The notes beneath the pieces are model-generated. The model was not told the origin of the DNA, made no database searches, and saw nothing but the letters and a program-made list of their open reading frames with translations. Shown piece by piece: positions 23,216-36,800 of a DNA stretch of 64,000 bases. Source of the stretch: Byssochlamys sp. IMV 00236. Lineage: Eukaryota > Ascomycota > Eurotiomycetes > Eurotiales > Thermoascaceae. Every line of letters starts with the position of its first letter. The first letter of the stretch is position 1. The stretch covers positions 186,001 through 250,000 of the forward strand of contig MSJH02000818.1 of the NCBI GenBank assembly GCA_001931875.2, given 5' to 3'. The translations under genes were made by a program, and so were the position numbers.

Positions 23216-26200
23216 GGCGAAGCATCGCCACTTAATTATCTTACTCGGGATGTATGATTATCATTTGTACAGTACCTTTTACTTTGTTGAAAATGGCTTG
23301 AGCACATCAGGGCGCATTTCCATACTCCATAATTGATGAATATGTGCGGGACAGAATACTGTTATGTCAAAAACGAGTTACGACTATCATACCTTGGCTT
23401 GAATATAGGATCTCCTTCTATAAGAACCCAAACACTCTAATCTCTGAATTATCCGCCCACTACCGTAGTTCCATGTACTATTACACAATCCAGGGACCAA
23501 TACAATTACCTCAAATAAACCACTTCTCATTTCTTTCGATGATACATACATAAACTGATAACTGTATTGTGTAGTGCTCTGGTATAGTATGATTTCCTCT
23601 CGCCTCGGAAATACCACTACAATAATTCAGGAGTTTTCTCTGTCATGGAGTATTCTTCCGAATCTTATGATTGTTCGTCATTGGCGAGGTGTTATCTTTC
23701 TGTTTTGGGGAAGGGGGATATAAATATGGGATTGTTTCGCTTTCTGCTCCAATCTGATGTCGACAGATAAGGCCTTTCAAAGCATTCGGGGTGAGAAATG
23801 CATGGAAAAGAGGGATAAGCTATATGCACAATGAAAAAGGGTGGTATGCCTATGCGTTAATTACCGGTTTGATGCATAATTCGTATGAGTATCCTCTTCG
23901 ATCGCTATCATGATGACGCGCGCTCGTGGAAATTTATATTCCCTTTGCGACCAAGAAGGCAGAAAATAGCATCATATTTCCGTGGTATCTGGTCACGGTC
24001 GTAGTTCTCGGGGGATGGGAGTTCGTTTATAACACCATTTTGGGGTCATGAACAGTCGAAGGTAGGAGGTAAAATGTTTTTTTCTCAGAAGAAATCGGAG
24101 GAAGTTGAGAGATTTATATGTTCCGCTTAAGTTATTCTTAGCTTTGCGGTCACGTGGGAGTAAGTAACCAAATGGACTTTTTGCGTACCATTTGAACCAT
24201 TACGCAGCTATATACTATTATAAAAGAAACTTCTAGACAAATACCAGATAGAAAAACTATAACCCCTAAGATATCCTTCTTAATCGTCTGTTATACTTTT
24301 GTTCATTAGCCGACTATCTATATATCCGATCATAGGTCCTTTTGCCAAGGATGAGATCATTTTCTCCCAACTAAGATTTTTACTTACCTCTGTTGGTCAA
24401 CGCGCAGTTAATCCTGGCTCCTGATTAGCAGTAGTTTCTTGGCCGGGAGAGGGGACTTAATGAGTTTTGTCGATGACTATTCTTTTCTATCGGGCTGGTG
24501 GGGAGCTGGAAACTTATGATAATACGCCCTGCATGGGTTCGTTCTCTTGCGTGTCTTTGTAGTTCGATAGATGCCACTGTGTTTGAGGAGTTTATATGGT
24601 TATGGGCAATGTGTTATTTCACTATCTAGATGGACCGTGTAGCTCTTCATTATCGTCGCCTTACTCTTGTATATGTTGGGTTATACTCCGTTTAGCATAC
24701 TGCATTCCGCTGGCTGAGATAAGATACCAGCTAAACTGATACAATAGTTAGTTAGATATGGCTAGTATTTCCTAAGCAGACAGTGCGCGAGTAATAACTA
24801 GTAAAAAAAAAGGTAAGTAATGTAGTTATAGTGATAAATCCGAGACAATGATTCGAGCCATCGGCCGTGTACGGAGAAATAAACCCGCCGAAGATATACA
24901 AATCCCTATAATAGACATCGTAAACTCCTACACAGGCACCATTATTATTTAATATACGAAGACGATATAAAGTAAATTCTCGCGATACCATTATCTGGAT
25001 ATCGAAATTATTACACTATTGGAATAATTTACTCGTGATATCAGCGTCTAATCCCAAACCACTGCAGCTATGTGAATAGTAAGCACTCGAAATTATTTGC
25101 TCTGACGCCAAAGACGGCTCTAGTGTCTTCTCTCTGTACGTTATTATTTACTCTTCTGGTCTGGTTTAATACTAGATTCAGAATCTACGGGATATAAGTT
25201 TTGAGAATGACTATTGCCATTGCATGTTCTTTATTTTCTATATCGTCTCTGTTAATTAGGTACGCGGAGGAGATACGCCGTATACATGCTAGGTGCATCA
25301 CCCGTCTATGTATGTACAATCGAGATATTTGCCTGGAGTAATGCAGCGGTGAGGGAGCGGTCTTATTTCGTCTTAGTCTCACGATTTTTGTTCGACTATA
25401 CTAGCAGACATGCGTCCTACTGTTAGAACGATATAGGGACCGAGTAGGATAAAATCTTGAAACAGACCACTAGATTTCCGGAATACAACTTTGCCTCGAA
25501 TACGAACAGTAATGTCACCCATCGAGGAAAATGAGCGTCTTGTGGATCAGAGTCCTCTAGACGCGTATAGATCGATCGTGGTACATTTTGTAGCTTTCCG
25601 TGTGACCAGCTATAAAGCAAGGTCAGGTCAGGTATGTGAGATTTTAAGTGGTAGCGTGTGGAATAGTCCTCTAGTCGAAAAGCCTCACCCATTCCATGAC
25701 AGGATCTTGAAGTACTCTAGGGGCGATGCAGCTCAAAGAAAAGGACAATTAGTACATGATAGTTCTCGCTCGTCTGCGCACTTTCTTTTCTCAAGAAACA
25801 GGATTCATTTATCGAAGAATTGAGCGACGTGATCTTCGAAGCCTTCACATTTGTGGTAAGCAGAAGAATTCGCATCATAGAGGTACTTCCCCCCATTTCT
25901 GGGAGCACTTGCTGCACTTGCAGTAGTAGCCTGAGAACTGTAACAATGCGCGTGGATCCGCATTGGCTGTGGTAGAAATGCAATCGACGACGGCATTCTC
26001 GTTCCTTCGACTATGTCGACTTGCCAATGCCTACGTCTCGATTACCCTGGCGACCGTCAAAGCGAGATTTTGTTCTTTTCATTGCCCAATTGAGGCGCTG
26101 CAGGGGATCTGATTCTGGCTCATCCTAGTATGGTCTTGCCTTGCTCGACAAAAAGACCCAACCATTGTACCAAGCAATTGTGAGATCCGGAGGTTAATTC

Positions 26201-27700
26201 CAGCGCAGCTGCTCTGACCCACCGTCGAGGGCTAGTCCCGAGGAATGAGAGCTCATGAGTCCTGTCCAAAGTCTGGGTCTAATGACGTCGACACTTCGTG
26301 ATGTTTATTGGTGTTGAAACTTCCAAGGTTTATCACGACCAATCAATGAACCTGTTGTCGAAGGCAGTTTAATCGGATGATTATTGTACTTTGGAAACGT
26401 CTTCAGTTATCACAGTCCACTCAAGGTCACAGCAAAAGAGAGACTCTAAAGGCAATCAGGTAAGCAGGGGGTGCAAACCTAGAGCGAATCAAGAATGTCG
26501 CTACTCAAGCCTGACAGGTCTTGGATCAGATTAGGGAGGCTGTGCAGTCTCACTATCCCGGTCTCACGGCAGGAGTCCGTTTCAACTTCTGGCCCACTAC
26601 GATCGGACGATGAACGGAGATCGTAGTCACAGAACGGACAATAACAATAATAAATATCACCGATCCAAGGCAACGCCATGCTCTACCATATAATGTTCCC
26701 AGGAAGGCTGTCTGGCGGATCCACTTGTCTCTGTATCTGGCTGGAAGATATGGGATGAGTAGCGAAGCGATTATTCGAACGGACAAATACTCTGATTGGG
26801 ACGGACAGCAGCGGCAGGCCACGTACTCAAGCCAAACAGGCAGACGGCTCTGCTCTTCCGAGTCCCTGCGGCCGTTCTTCTGGGGTTCATTCTCTAGTGT
26901 CCGAACTCTGGAGATACCGGGGCGGGGAACCGGATTAAGGTACAGACAATAATGTGTCCTCGACAGTCATGACATAACGGGTTGGCCAGTCAGAGGGGCG
27001 AAAGCGTTCTCGTCTGTCTGCCGTCCCGGACGCCAAATCGGATTGATTTCTATTCTTCCAGGGCTGAGGGCAAAACCTGTATTCCCAGAGAACAAGCCGG
27101 TCTGAACTAAACTCGCAGTGGGGAGTCGGGACAGAGACATTGTGGATAGGAGATATGTTTCCCGCACAATATCCTTCCGGTCCGTTCCTACACCCTGTTC
27201 GTCTTGTTGGGGAGAATGAGTGTATCTGCATGGGAGCGTAGACGGGTGGTATGTGATACCGTGATCGTCTGGGGAAATGCTTTTTTCATCCACTGCAGGA
27301 GGGATGGGTCGAGATAAGCGATTCCAGTAATGACATCTTCAACTGTCCAGCCTTTTGCTCCCATCCAGCCCATCGGGGTCAGCGTCCCGGCGCAGCGATT
27401 CCAGACCAGCGTTGTCTGCTCGTCTCGTCCAACCCGCCGCGAGCCGGCTGGGCCGGGACCCGACGAGCAGAGTCATGGCTCGTGAGGCCTCAGCCCAGCA
27501 AGTTGGAGCGTAGCGTCGCCGTAGAGCCCGACTAACTCGTTTCTGAAGCTTCCGTACGCGAATCAATCACGCCGACGAGCAGATCGTCCGATGGATCGAT
27601 GGATGGAGAGAATGTGTGCCCCACGTGACCCTCGCTTCTTACGCCGCATCGGGCTTAGCGCATGACGGCTCTTGCTGGAGAGGAAAAGAGAAGAAACAAC
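23216..27700. other. AT-rich gene-poor region without supported genes
   Basis: About 4.5 kb lie between the 855-residue protein gene and the leader of the KH gene. Open frames are short, lack recognisable motifs and overlap in several frames. From about 24050 to 25450 the DNA is notably AT-rich with many TA steps, as in mutated (RIP-affected) repeat relics, but I could not find intact terminal repeats or a transposase/reverse-transcriptase motif. The segment 26500-27600 returns to higher GC but still shows no coherent coding sequence. I see nothing else that I can support. Confidence 0.45.
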
Positions 27701-28705
27701 GAGAGGAAGAGAGAGACTATCTAGACTAACTTATCCATCGGATCCATCATCTCATCTCCCCATTATTGTCCATCCCATTGTCCATCCCTCATCAGTTTTT
27801 CCCCGTCTCTGTTTTGTCTGCTCCTCTATGGTATAGCACGGGCTGAGCTGCTCCTCCCGTTCGTGCATCGCATTGATCATCATTCTCGTCTCTCTGCTGC
27901 GCTGGACGAAGAACAGACAATGCGTCCCGCATTCTTCTAAGCAACTTAGCTCGCTCGCTCTATCAGGCCAATCCTACCAACCTTCGCCTGTCGATCCACC
28001 AGGAAAAGGCTCCATCATTGCGCCAAAAGGCCTAGCCGCGACGTCCAACAGCAGACTTTCCCAGACTCTTCCAGAGCAGAATCGATCACACAGACCAACT
28101 GCCTCCACCCTCCCGCTGCACTGACGACACGGCCACGCTTGATCCTCGCGCCAGCCAAACCGTGAACCCTCCCTGGCTGAAGTTTCACGACGGCGGAAAT
28201 CAGAACAGAACAGACCAGGCCACGGTCTCCACGCCTTGTCCAGAGAGCAGACCAAAATCTGCTCCCTTCGACGACTCACCTTTCCCACCCGACGTTGGGC
28301 TGTGCCTGTTCACTGGTAACTACTGTCCGTGCAAAGCCAAAGCAAAGATACCTCATCGAGGCTGGCCGAATTCTCTCCCTCACCTCCAGACGGTTCCCGG
28401 TCCTGCGCCTAGACACCGCTGGCACTTCTAGCGCACCCGACCTGCCACGCCTGCCACTGACTCGACCACTGACGCCCGCCATTTGCACCTGTCCTGACCA
28501 TTCCAAACCATCCCTGTCGAAACCGGCTGTTACCGATCACCATTCGATCCTCCAACTCACCACGCTTCCTCCGGAGGGCTGCCCTTCTCTCCCCTCCTTC
28601 TCCTCCTGCTTTTCTTTTCTCTTTCTTCCCCGTTCCCCCTCCGAACGTCTCTCTTCCCCTGGTTGTGCTGAAGGGGAATAGAGAAAATCTTCCCGCTCGC
28701 GCATC
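27701..28705 (+). promoter_or_regulatory. Promoter and long 5' leader of the KH-domain gene
   Basis: This GC-rich, pyrimidine-rich kilobase precedes the KH gene start. A pyrimidine run near 28590-28650, some 60-115 bases before the ATG, resembles a transcription start region. Overlapping open frames on both strands here have no protein signature and I treat them as leader sequence. Confidence 0.45.
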
Positions 28706-31700
28706 ATGCACAAAATCTCCAATTTCACGGGCCAGGCCCGGCATGGTTGGGAGCGGATGACGCCTGCCTTTGGGATGTCGAGGCCGCACACAGACATGTC
28801 TGCCCAGTCACTACGACGACCGCATGGCGCTCCTCCCATGACGCCTCCCACGGGAGTCGACCCGACCGTGAACCTCTCCTTCAACGTGCCCTTCTCCTCC
28901 AGTCTCGCCGGTCCAGATGTGGAGGACGTGATACACGCCAGTCCCGGTGCGTTGCAGCGCTGGACCTTTCCCGAGGGGACTCCGGAAGGGACCCCGATAC
29001 ACCAGTTGCCTGTCCACGCGAGCAACGTGGATGCATTACGGAGGCTATGTCGACAGATCAGTGAGAGCAGTGGAGGCCGCCTCGAGGCCACGGTCACCTC
29101 TTCAGAACCCAAGACGGTTTCGACGCTGCAGCGAAGGCCGTGCGGCCTGGTCACCAACGTCTGCATCACCGGCGATAGGGATACGGTATATAAGATGAGG
29201 GCCAAGATCTTGAATGAGACCCCGATCTCGTTGGTATGTGCCATGATTGCCTCCGTGTGACGGTTCCCCTCTGGCCTAAGTTGGAAGATCTTGCGAGACT
29301 GACATGCATTGAACAAAGCGATGTGCTACCGTTGATGTAGACATGCATCTGATCATGGATGCCTCTACGAAAGGTATCCGGACGAGCGTGCTGGAACACT
29401 TGGACACTCTTGCCGCCTACACTGGCGCCGATATCTTCCTGTTGAGTCCAAAACTCCTGGATGCGGACAGCGCAATCGTCTCCTCGTATGGTTACACGAC
29501 GGATAGCGGTCTCGAGAACCGTTTCCGTGTTGCAATCTATGGAGACATGGAAAGCTCGGAGCACGCGAAGACTCGCTTGCTGATCATGATTGACCAGATT
29601 GTATGTGCTGTTCAGTGACAACAGGTTCGAACGCGGTGTTGCTAACTTTTATCTAGCTGAAACGTCATGTGGATGCGATGAAGCTCGAGCTGACCATGCA
29701 TACCCTCGTCTGTGGTCGTACTCGCAAGAATATCAAGCTCATCGAGGCCGCTACCAACACCGCCATCTACTTCCCGCCACCATTCCCTCGCATCTTCGGC
29801 TACACGCCTCCAGGAGCCAACCGAAGGAGTGAAGATGAAGTCTACATCACGGGTGAGAGCCAGGAGAACATTGCACGAGCCAAGCAGAAGCTGCGAGAAT
29901 TGATCATGGGCGTCAAGATCTACGTCAAAGACGTTATGGTTTCCTCGAGCAAGATCGACCAGATCCTGCTTGACCGCCTCGACAAGGTTCGCAAAGTGAT
30001 GGAGATGAATGGATCGTATGTCCTCTTCCCTCAGCTGGGAAGCCAACGAGGCCTGGTCCGTATCCAAGGCACTGAGGTCTTGCATGTCGAGCGCACTGTT
30101 AGGGAGATCATGGCCTTGGTATGTAGACGAAAACATAGGTGACCGTAGAAACCCCCTATACTAACGTATTATGCAGGCCGGCCAGTTCTACAGCGCGTCC
30201 TGGTGGATCATTATGCCCGACCCCGTTCACGGTGGCATGCGTGCTCCGTCCCCTGCTGATGTCCGGATCATGCTTTCCGATATCTGCACGAATTCCGGAG
30301 CCGATGTCAGCTTCGACAATCTGACTTTCACCATCAACGGGTCCGATGATGCGGTCAAGGCGGCTATGATGGTAATCCACCAGATCCCGTTCGTCAAGCG
30401 GAGCCCGTATCAGATGCGAGTCAAGATCGAGTTGGCAAACGAGCACAAGGAGTTTGTCAGCGGAAAGAAGAACGGCAAGATCAACAAGATCATGGGACAG
30501 AGTAGGTCATCCTACGAATATTTATGACCGACGCTAGCAGTGACTGACAATCGAAATAGGCAACGTGCAAATCATCTTTGACGGATTCAATGAGTACAAC
30601 TTCTACATCGACGTGTGCGGTACCCAGTATGAGGCTACCAAGAATGGTCTCGACCTTGTCGAGCAGGAGATGCCAGCGTCCATTTCTTTCCATGTGCCTG
30701 ACCAGTACCACAAGCGAATTATCGGTATCGGCGGTCAGCACATTCAGCGCATCATGAAGAAGTACTCCGTCTTCGTCAAGTTCTCCAATGCTATGGATCG
30801 TGGCGGTGTCGGTAAAGAAGATGACGACATCAAAGTCGACAATGTCATCTGTCGGACCCCGGCGAGAAACGCACAGAGTCTGGATCTCGTGAAACAGGAG
30901 ATCATGGACATGGTCGAGAAAGTTGTAAGTGATAATTCGCACCATATACTTACCGGGAACCATGCTAACTGACCTTGTAGGATGCCGAGTATGTGTCTGA
31001 GACTGTCGTCATTAACCGGCTCTATCATCGTGAGCTCCTTGCTCGCATGTCTGAGATCGAGGAACTTGAGAAGAAATGGAACTGCAAGATCGACTTCCCT
31101 AGTACTGAACTTGCCAGTGACATCGTTACGATCTCTGGCCCTGAGTACCAAGTTCCCCAGGCGGTTGATGCCTTCCTGGGAATGGTGCCGGAGAGTCATG
31201 AGCTTTCCTTCCAGAGTTCTGCTGAGCTCCGCCAATTCTTCAAGTCCGCCGACTTCGTCAGTGATGTTCGTGGTAAGCTCAAGAGTCAGTACGAAGTGGA
31301 TGTCGCCGTCGATACCAGCGGCGATCTCCCAGCGTCCAGCGAGGAGGGCGTGTCTCCGACATCCGTTCCCGAGGATCGCCTGGTCCTTGGATACACTCGG
31401 AACAATGCTGGTGGACTGAAGGATGCCATCGATTTCCTGATCTCACGGCTTGTGCCGCATGGACTGGACGCCACAACGGTCAAGGGAGCCATTCCCCGTC
31501 CCAAGTCTGACTCTTTCGAGGAATCACTGCCCTTCTTTGACTCCAAGCTGTTGCAGCACGCACCCGCCCCTCTTATGACTGACTCTCCCACTCGACCCAG
31601 CTTCGCGGATGATGTCAGCGAACGCGGCTCGATCTTTGAACGCCTGCGCAAGCCTGGCAGTATCTCTTCTTTCTCCTCGTTCATCGGCCGCAAGAACCAC

Positions 31701-32033
31701 TCAGGGTCTCCTGGGTCTTTTTTCAAGCATGCCTCCAGCAACGCCTCGAAGGCGTCTCTCGTCTCCATGGAATCTCGCGATAGTGGCTATCGCAACCCAT
31801 GGAACGATTCCGGGGTTAACCTCCCCGAAGAAGATATCCACCATGTAGGGAGCTCCCACAGCCACAGTGGCAGCAATGGCTGGCCTGCCCGCTTTGATAC
31901 CAAATTTCCATTCGGTACCGCGCCGGGGGACATAACTCCCAAACATGACCCCCGCGCTTCTTTTGATAGTGGTCGTCCTAGTACTTCCAATTCTACTTCT
32001 GGATACCCGGCTCCTATTGGGCCACCTCGTTAA
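28706..32033 (+). CDS. Multi-KH-domain RNA-binding protein
   Basis: This is a large KH-repeat protein with general similarity to vigilin/Bicaudal-C-type RNA-binding proteins, probably cytoplasmic and involved in mRNA control; the precise orthologue is not certain. Six exons give 1,004 residues: 28706-29233, 29319-29600, 29657-30118, 30177-30501, 30560-30924 and 30981-32033. All junctions close in frame. KH-like loops occur at about residue 290 (GRTRKNIKLIEAA), about 520 (GKKNGKINKIMGQS) and about 586 (IIGIGGQHIQRIM). The last is a canonical GxxG loop; the others are diverged. Regularly spaced beta-alpha-alpha segments between them suggest further degenerate KH folds. The C-terminal 200 residues are Ser/Pro/Gly-rich and disordered, containing SIFERLRKPGSISSFSSFIG. 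Intron 1 must end in AAG (29318), because the nearby TAG at 29340 would break the frame. The start is the first ATG after the leader. Confidence 0.9.
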
Positions 32034-32441
32034 ATCGAAAAAATATCAATTTGCAGCAATATACCCCAAGGATCCTTTTTCAGCGGTCGTGTTTTTATTT
32101 CTCATTTTTGATACCACGGGAAGCAAGCAAAAGAGATACGACGTAAGACGCAATGAGGAGAGGGGACTGGCGCTCCGGCCGGTTCCTCTCAAAATTCTGG
32201 CAGATTATCAGGCGTTTTATATCCCGATTTGTTATGCGAGACGTTTATCCTCTACTCTGTGCTGAGAACGGTGTGCAAGGTTGTGTGACAAGGATCAGTT
32301 GTGCTGATTGCGTGGGGTCAGGTGAAGATTGTTGGTTTACATTGAAATCCGCAGGGTATGATACCAAGGCAATGATGTTTGATATCCCTTTTCTGCGTGT
32401 CTAGTTTCGGGTCTGTTCTGTTCGAAAACGTGTATTCCTCT

Positions 32442-32460
32442 CTTGCTTGCTTGCTTGCTT
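32442..32460. repeat. CTTG tetranucleotide repeat
   Basis: Four full CTTG units plus a partial unit lie in the 3' flank of the KH gene. It is a simple sequence repeat. Confidence 0.8.
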
Positions 32461-33348
32461 TCTGTCTCCGATTATACATCTCGGCGTTCCAGATTGGCCT
32501 TTTTTATCTGTTCCCGCTCCATTGATGTTATGTTTTCTGGCCATATTTTACCATATATCCCCACATTTACGAGTACCCAGAGAGCGAGAAAGATTGAAGG
32601 TGATTTGAAGGGTATAAAGAGAGTTGAGTTTTCCTGCCCGTGCTTGATTCAATTGGCTCTAGTCTTTTCTGCTGTGAAGTCTACTGCCGCCTCTTTTATC
32701 TGGTGACGAAAAGCGACACGCGAAGGAAAACAAGACCCTAGATGAGACGAAAAAAAAGGAGAAGCAATATAAGTGATAGAGGTATCCTGCGTTCGAATTC
32801 TCTTTTGTAATTCCTTTCCGAAGCCGTAGTGCCAGGCCATGTCGATGAACTAGTTAGTTAGTTAGTAACAAAGTGGCAGAGCGGGCGATGACTTGGAGCT
32901 TTAGAAATATACTTAATGCCGGTGCTAGAGCCCCTTCCCCTCCAGATTTACTGCACTTCCATACATTGCCAAACAGCATAGGACAACTAACTGGCTGATT
33001 TTCCCGTGTACTCTACTCTACTTCAGTTCAAGTTACGCCTACTGTTCCAGTAATGTATCTGTATTCGCTGCTTCTGGAAGATTGATTCGCAAGTCCCTTA
33101 TTCCATGCACAAAGGATTACTATAATGTTGGGTTATGGAGCCCCTTTTGATCACAGATGCAAAGATCTCGAGTTAAGTAACTTCTAACATGTTTTGATCA
33201 AGGATCTGCCTACGGCAAATCAAGCTCAGAGTTAGTTACACTGCTATGCTATATTTCAAGAGTTAGGATTATATTATATTAGACTATTTGATAAATAGAT
33301 TAACGCATAGACTAGACTTGTACATATCTCACTATTGTCCTTGAATCA

Positions 33349-33349
<1 letters not shown>

Positions 33350-33375
<26 letters not shown>
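33350..33375. repeat. (AG)13 dinucleotide microsatellite
   Basis: Thirteen AG units followed by a short G run, in noncoding DNA between two converging genes. It would be a length-polymorphic marker between strains. Confidence 0.9.
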
Positions 33376-33380
<5 letters not shown>

Positions 33381-33827
33381 ACATGGATACTAATTATGCG
33401 TACGTGATAGTTATGATACGGCATGTGATTTAGGAACGATTTTCAAACACGCTTGCAAGAAAATATGACAGATGAGTCCCCCGTACATGAAAACCAAGTT
33501 GAGAGTTCGACGTTCTTGGAGCATTCCATTTATCAAAAAAGAAAATAGCATATACCCCACCCTTCCGGCAAACAGTATGGAAAAGAAAAAGCGCAAGAAA
33601 TATTAGAAAAGAAAAGAAATTACAAACGCTCAAGAGATATGTTGCCCAAACCCCGATAATAAGAACGACACATGAGAAGTGATGCTTTCATGAGTTGTGA
33701 ACAGAAATTCCCTTTATATGATATCCACAGAAGAGGAGTGCATGATAAATGCTCCGAGTTCTGCTTCATGGCATTAAGTACTTGGTCATACTGAAGGTTG
33801 GCAGGTAGTAAACTGCCTGGGAGAGAC

Positions 33828-36800
33828 TTAGAGCTGGCCGGACAAGATGGCTTCGGTAGCTGCGGAGAGGACCCCGGTTAGTATTTATATTGAGCATGAC
33901 GCAATGAAGAGGAAAAGGCAACTTACCAGAATTGATGTACGGTCTCTTTGCATCCAGGTTGACACCGAAGCGCCTCTCTAGCTCCTGTTTGATACTCTTC
34001 TTCGTAACGGTCATCAGGTCTGCCGTCCTCAGAATCTCACGGATCTCGGCGAGGACGGCATCATCGCTTGGCAGACCAGCGAGATCCTCCATCTCCATGT
34101 CCCTGCGGCCCATCATCTCAGAAGCAGCCAAGGACATGCGGGAACCGAAGCGCGGGAGATCCATTTGAGACATGGGCCGAGATCCAGGGAATCCGTATTC
34201 GGATTGCGCGGGGTGGTATGACTTGGTACCATAGGAGAAGCCGGAGACCTCTGAGCGGTCGTCCCGAGACGTCTGGGCCTCCCATAGTTCCGCCTGGTAT
34301 TCCTCCCATTTCTTCTTTGGAATAGAAGCAGGATCGAACTTGCCCTCGTCGGAGAGGACAACCTTGCGGCCCTTCTCTCCCGTGACGACACGAGTGTTAC
34401 CCCAAGAGAAGTCGTCCATATGCCAGAAGGCATACAGGGGAAGGGCCAGTGAGAACACAGGCATTGCAAAAATGTAGACGATCATCCATCCAACCATTTC
34501 CCACTTGCGTCGCAGGATAAAGATGATACCTTGCAGACCATAGATGGCACCCAGAAGGATGAAGGCAGTGAACGGAATACTACTGGGATCCTTGGCAATC
34601 CAGACAATGAGGTAAATAATATAAGCAACAGTAACCGGCATAATCACCGTACTGAGAAGGTCGACGAAGACGATGAATCTCATACTGAAACAGCAGAAAC
34701 CGCACAGCTGTTGAAGAGGAATCAGCTCAACAAGGTTGTGGACAGTGGAGTTGATCCATCTGCGACGTTGGGATAGGAAGACCGTCCAGCTATCGGGCGC
34801 GATAGTCCAAGCCTGAGCACTGGAGATGAACTTTGTCTTGAAGGTCGGGTGATGCTTCATCAATAGCGTGGTCAGATATCGATCCTCACCCAGGTGCAGC
34901 AGATTCTTCATGTGCAACGTGTCGACACGGATTTCCGAGTACGCTTGTACAATCTCCTTGCTAACGAATAAAGGTTTTGCTGTTTCCGCAGTACGGATCC
35001 GGTACATACTGAAACATCCTGGAAGACAAGTGACTGATCCGAAGAGACTCTCGAAGGCCTTTGTCAAGTTGTGAGAGATATAGTATTCGTAGACTTGGAT
35101 CATTGTCACAATCGAGGACTTGGCGTTGCTCAGGGCCGTTTCACCACAGAGACCGATGAGACGGGTATCACTGATGAATGAAGACACAAATCTCGTGGCG
35201 GCGTCCGGAGCAACCACAGTATCGGCGTCGACTTGTAGGATAAACTCGTAGAAAGTGGGATTCACACCGATAATATTCCTTATCTGGTGGTGCATCTCGA
35301 GCTCCATGGGACTCATTGGCAGGTTATAGTGGACACGGTTCAAGAAGCGCATCAACACCATCTGGGAATCACGTTTACCGCGATTACCGGGGCGGGAGAC
35401 TTCAGAAGGCTTTCCGACCTTCACGACCACCAGGAAAGGGACAATATGACCCTGCACTTCATAAAGACCCGAGTAAACCTTGGCCATGTTGTGCTGTTTC
35501 AAGCCTTCACCCAAACTCTCGAAGCTTAGAGGCTCAGGGTCCACATTGTCCGGAACACCCAGAATATCAAGGACGATCCTCGGGGTTGGGCGGTCGTTGC
35601 CCTGACCAATGATCATACCGTCACAGATAATACACAACAGCTTTCGTTTATCATCGTACTTCATCCTAGCCATAGAGTCGATAGCACGGCGGAGAGACTC
35701 CTCGTCCTCAGTATAGGCAGGTACCTGACAGATAACGAACTTGTCCAGGTGTTCCGGAGTATTCTTCCTACCAAACTGCAATGCCGCAAAGAATTTGAAT
35801 GTGATAACCGAGCAAAGCGTGATCGAGATGGCGAGAAGGAAGTATTGAGCGAATTGACACCTAGGCGAGTTTCGAGTATCGACGTGCCCGACAAAGAATA
35901 AGTTATTCATACAGCGCCACATCCGATCTCTCAACTCGGGATCCAGGTCCAGATTCTGCCAGTACTTCGTTATATCCTGTCCTGCTCGTTCCTGGAACAA
36001 CTGGACAACGGTAGGCTCCATGAAGTCAGTATTGACGTTTTTGGGCACTGACTTTCCAATAGGTGCCTGTGTCCTGCGTCCTCCCGCAACGTAACTGGTG
36101 AAGTCAAAGACATCGCCATTGATGCTGGCAATGTAGGTTGACTTGTCGGCAAGGGTCTTCATGTACTGAGCACTGTAGCCTATGTAACCTTTCTGGTAAT
36201 TGGCGCGTAGCATCATCATCTGCTCAATATACCAGTCAGGTCGCGAGTCGTTAGTGAAATAGCGGAAATCGTGGTATTGCGCATTTGCGTCAGTACTACT
36301 GACGGCAGTTCCAGAATCAGTGACATTGGTCGGAGAATAGTCAAGAAGGACAGTAGGGTCGACCGAACCAGTCGTGCCCTGGCAAAGAGCAGAGACCTGG
36401 ACCGGGAAAAGCGCGGTTGCATCAGTACCCGCGTACTTCTTCAGGGCAGACTGCGGAACGATGCTTGGATAATGTGAAGGCATGAACTCTCCCAAGTCAA
36501 AGACGAGACCCCGAATGGCCACATAAGAGCTCTGGCCTTTCTTTCCGTTATGTGAAGCCAGTTCAGATGTCGAGTAGACATGCTGGGTTGGACAGACCAG
36601 GCCAGGAAACCAGACGATAATGAAAATCGCCAAGCCACAACTAAACCAGATAATCATGTTGATGGCGAGTTTTTCACGCCATGCAGTTCGAATATCCTTG
36701 CGTTTCATTCGACCCACAAACCGGATCATAAAATCTGGGATCCAAAATGTCAGAAGGTAGACGATAGCCAGCCATCGCTTACGGCTGCCGGAGACGTGGA

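Larger units (their letters stand above)
32034..33827. other. Convergent intergenic region between the KH gene and csmA
   Basis: It holds the two 3' UTRs of the converging genes, a CTTG microsatellite (32442-32460) and a GA microsatellite (33350-33375). Sequence from about 33240 on is AT-rich. No coding sequence or RNA gene is supported. Confidence 0.5.

Noticed and set aside
24752..24991. Minus-strand ORF in the AT-rich region as a transposon remnant
   Set aside because: No reverse transcriptase, integrase or transposase motif could be seen and no terminal repeats were found, so only a general possibility of repeat decay is recorded.
26935..27566. Minus-strand ORFs of 60-108 codons around 27 kb
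   Set aside because: They overlap in several frames, have no motif, and their start codons and codon usage do not resemble neighbouring genes.
28295..28789. Overlapping ORFs on both strands ahead of the KH gene
   Set aside because: They have no protein motifs, are in GC-rich leader sequence and overlap one another in different frames.
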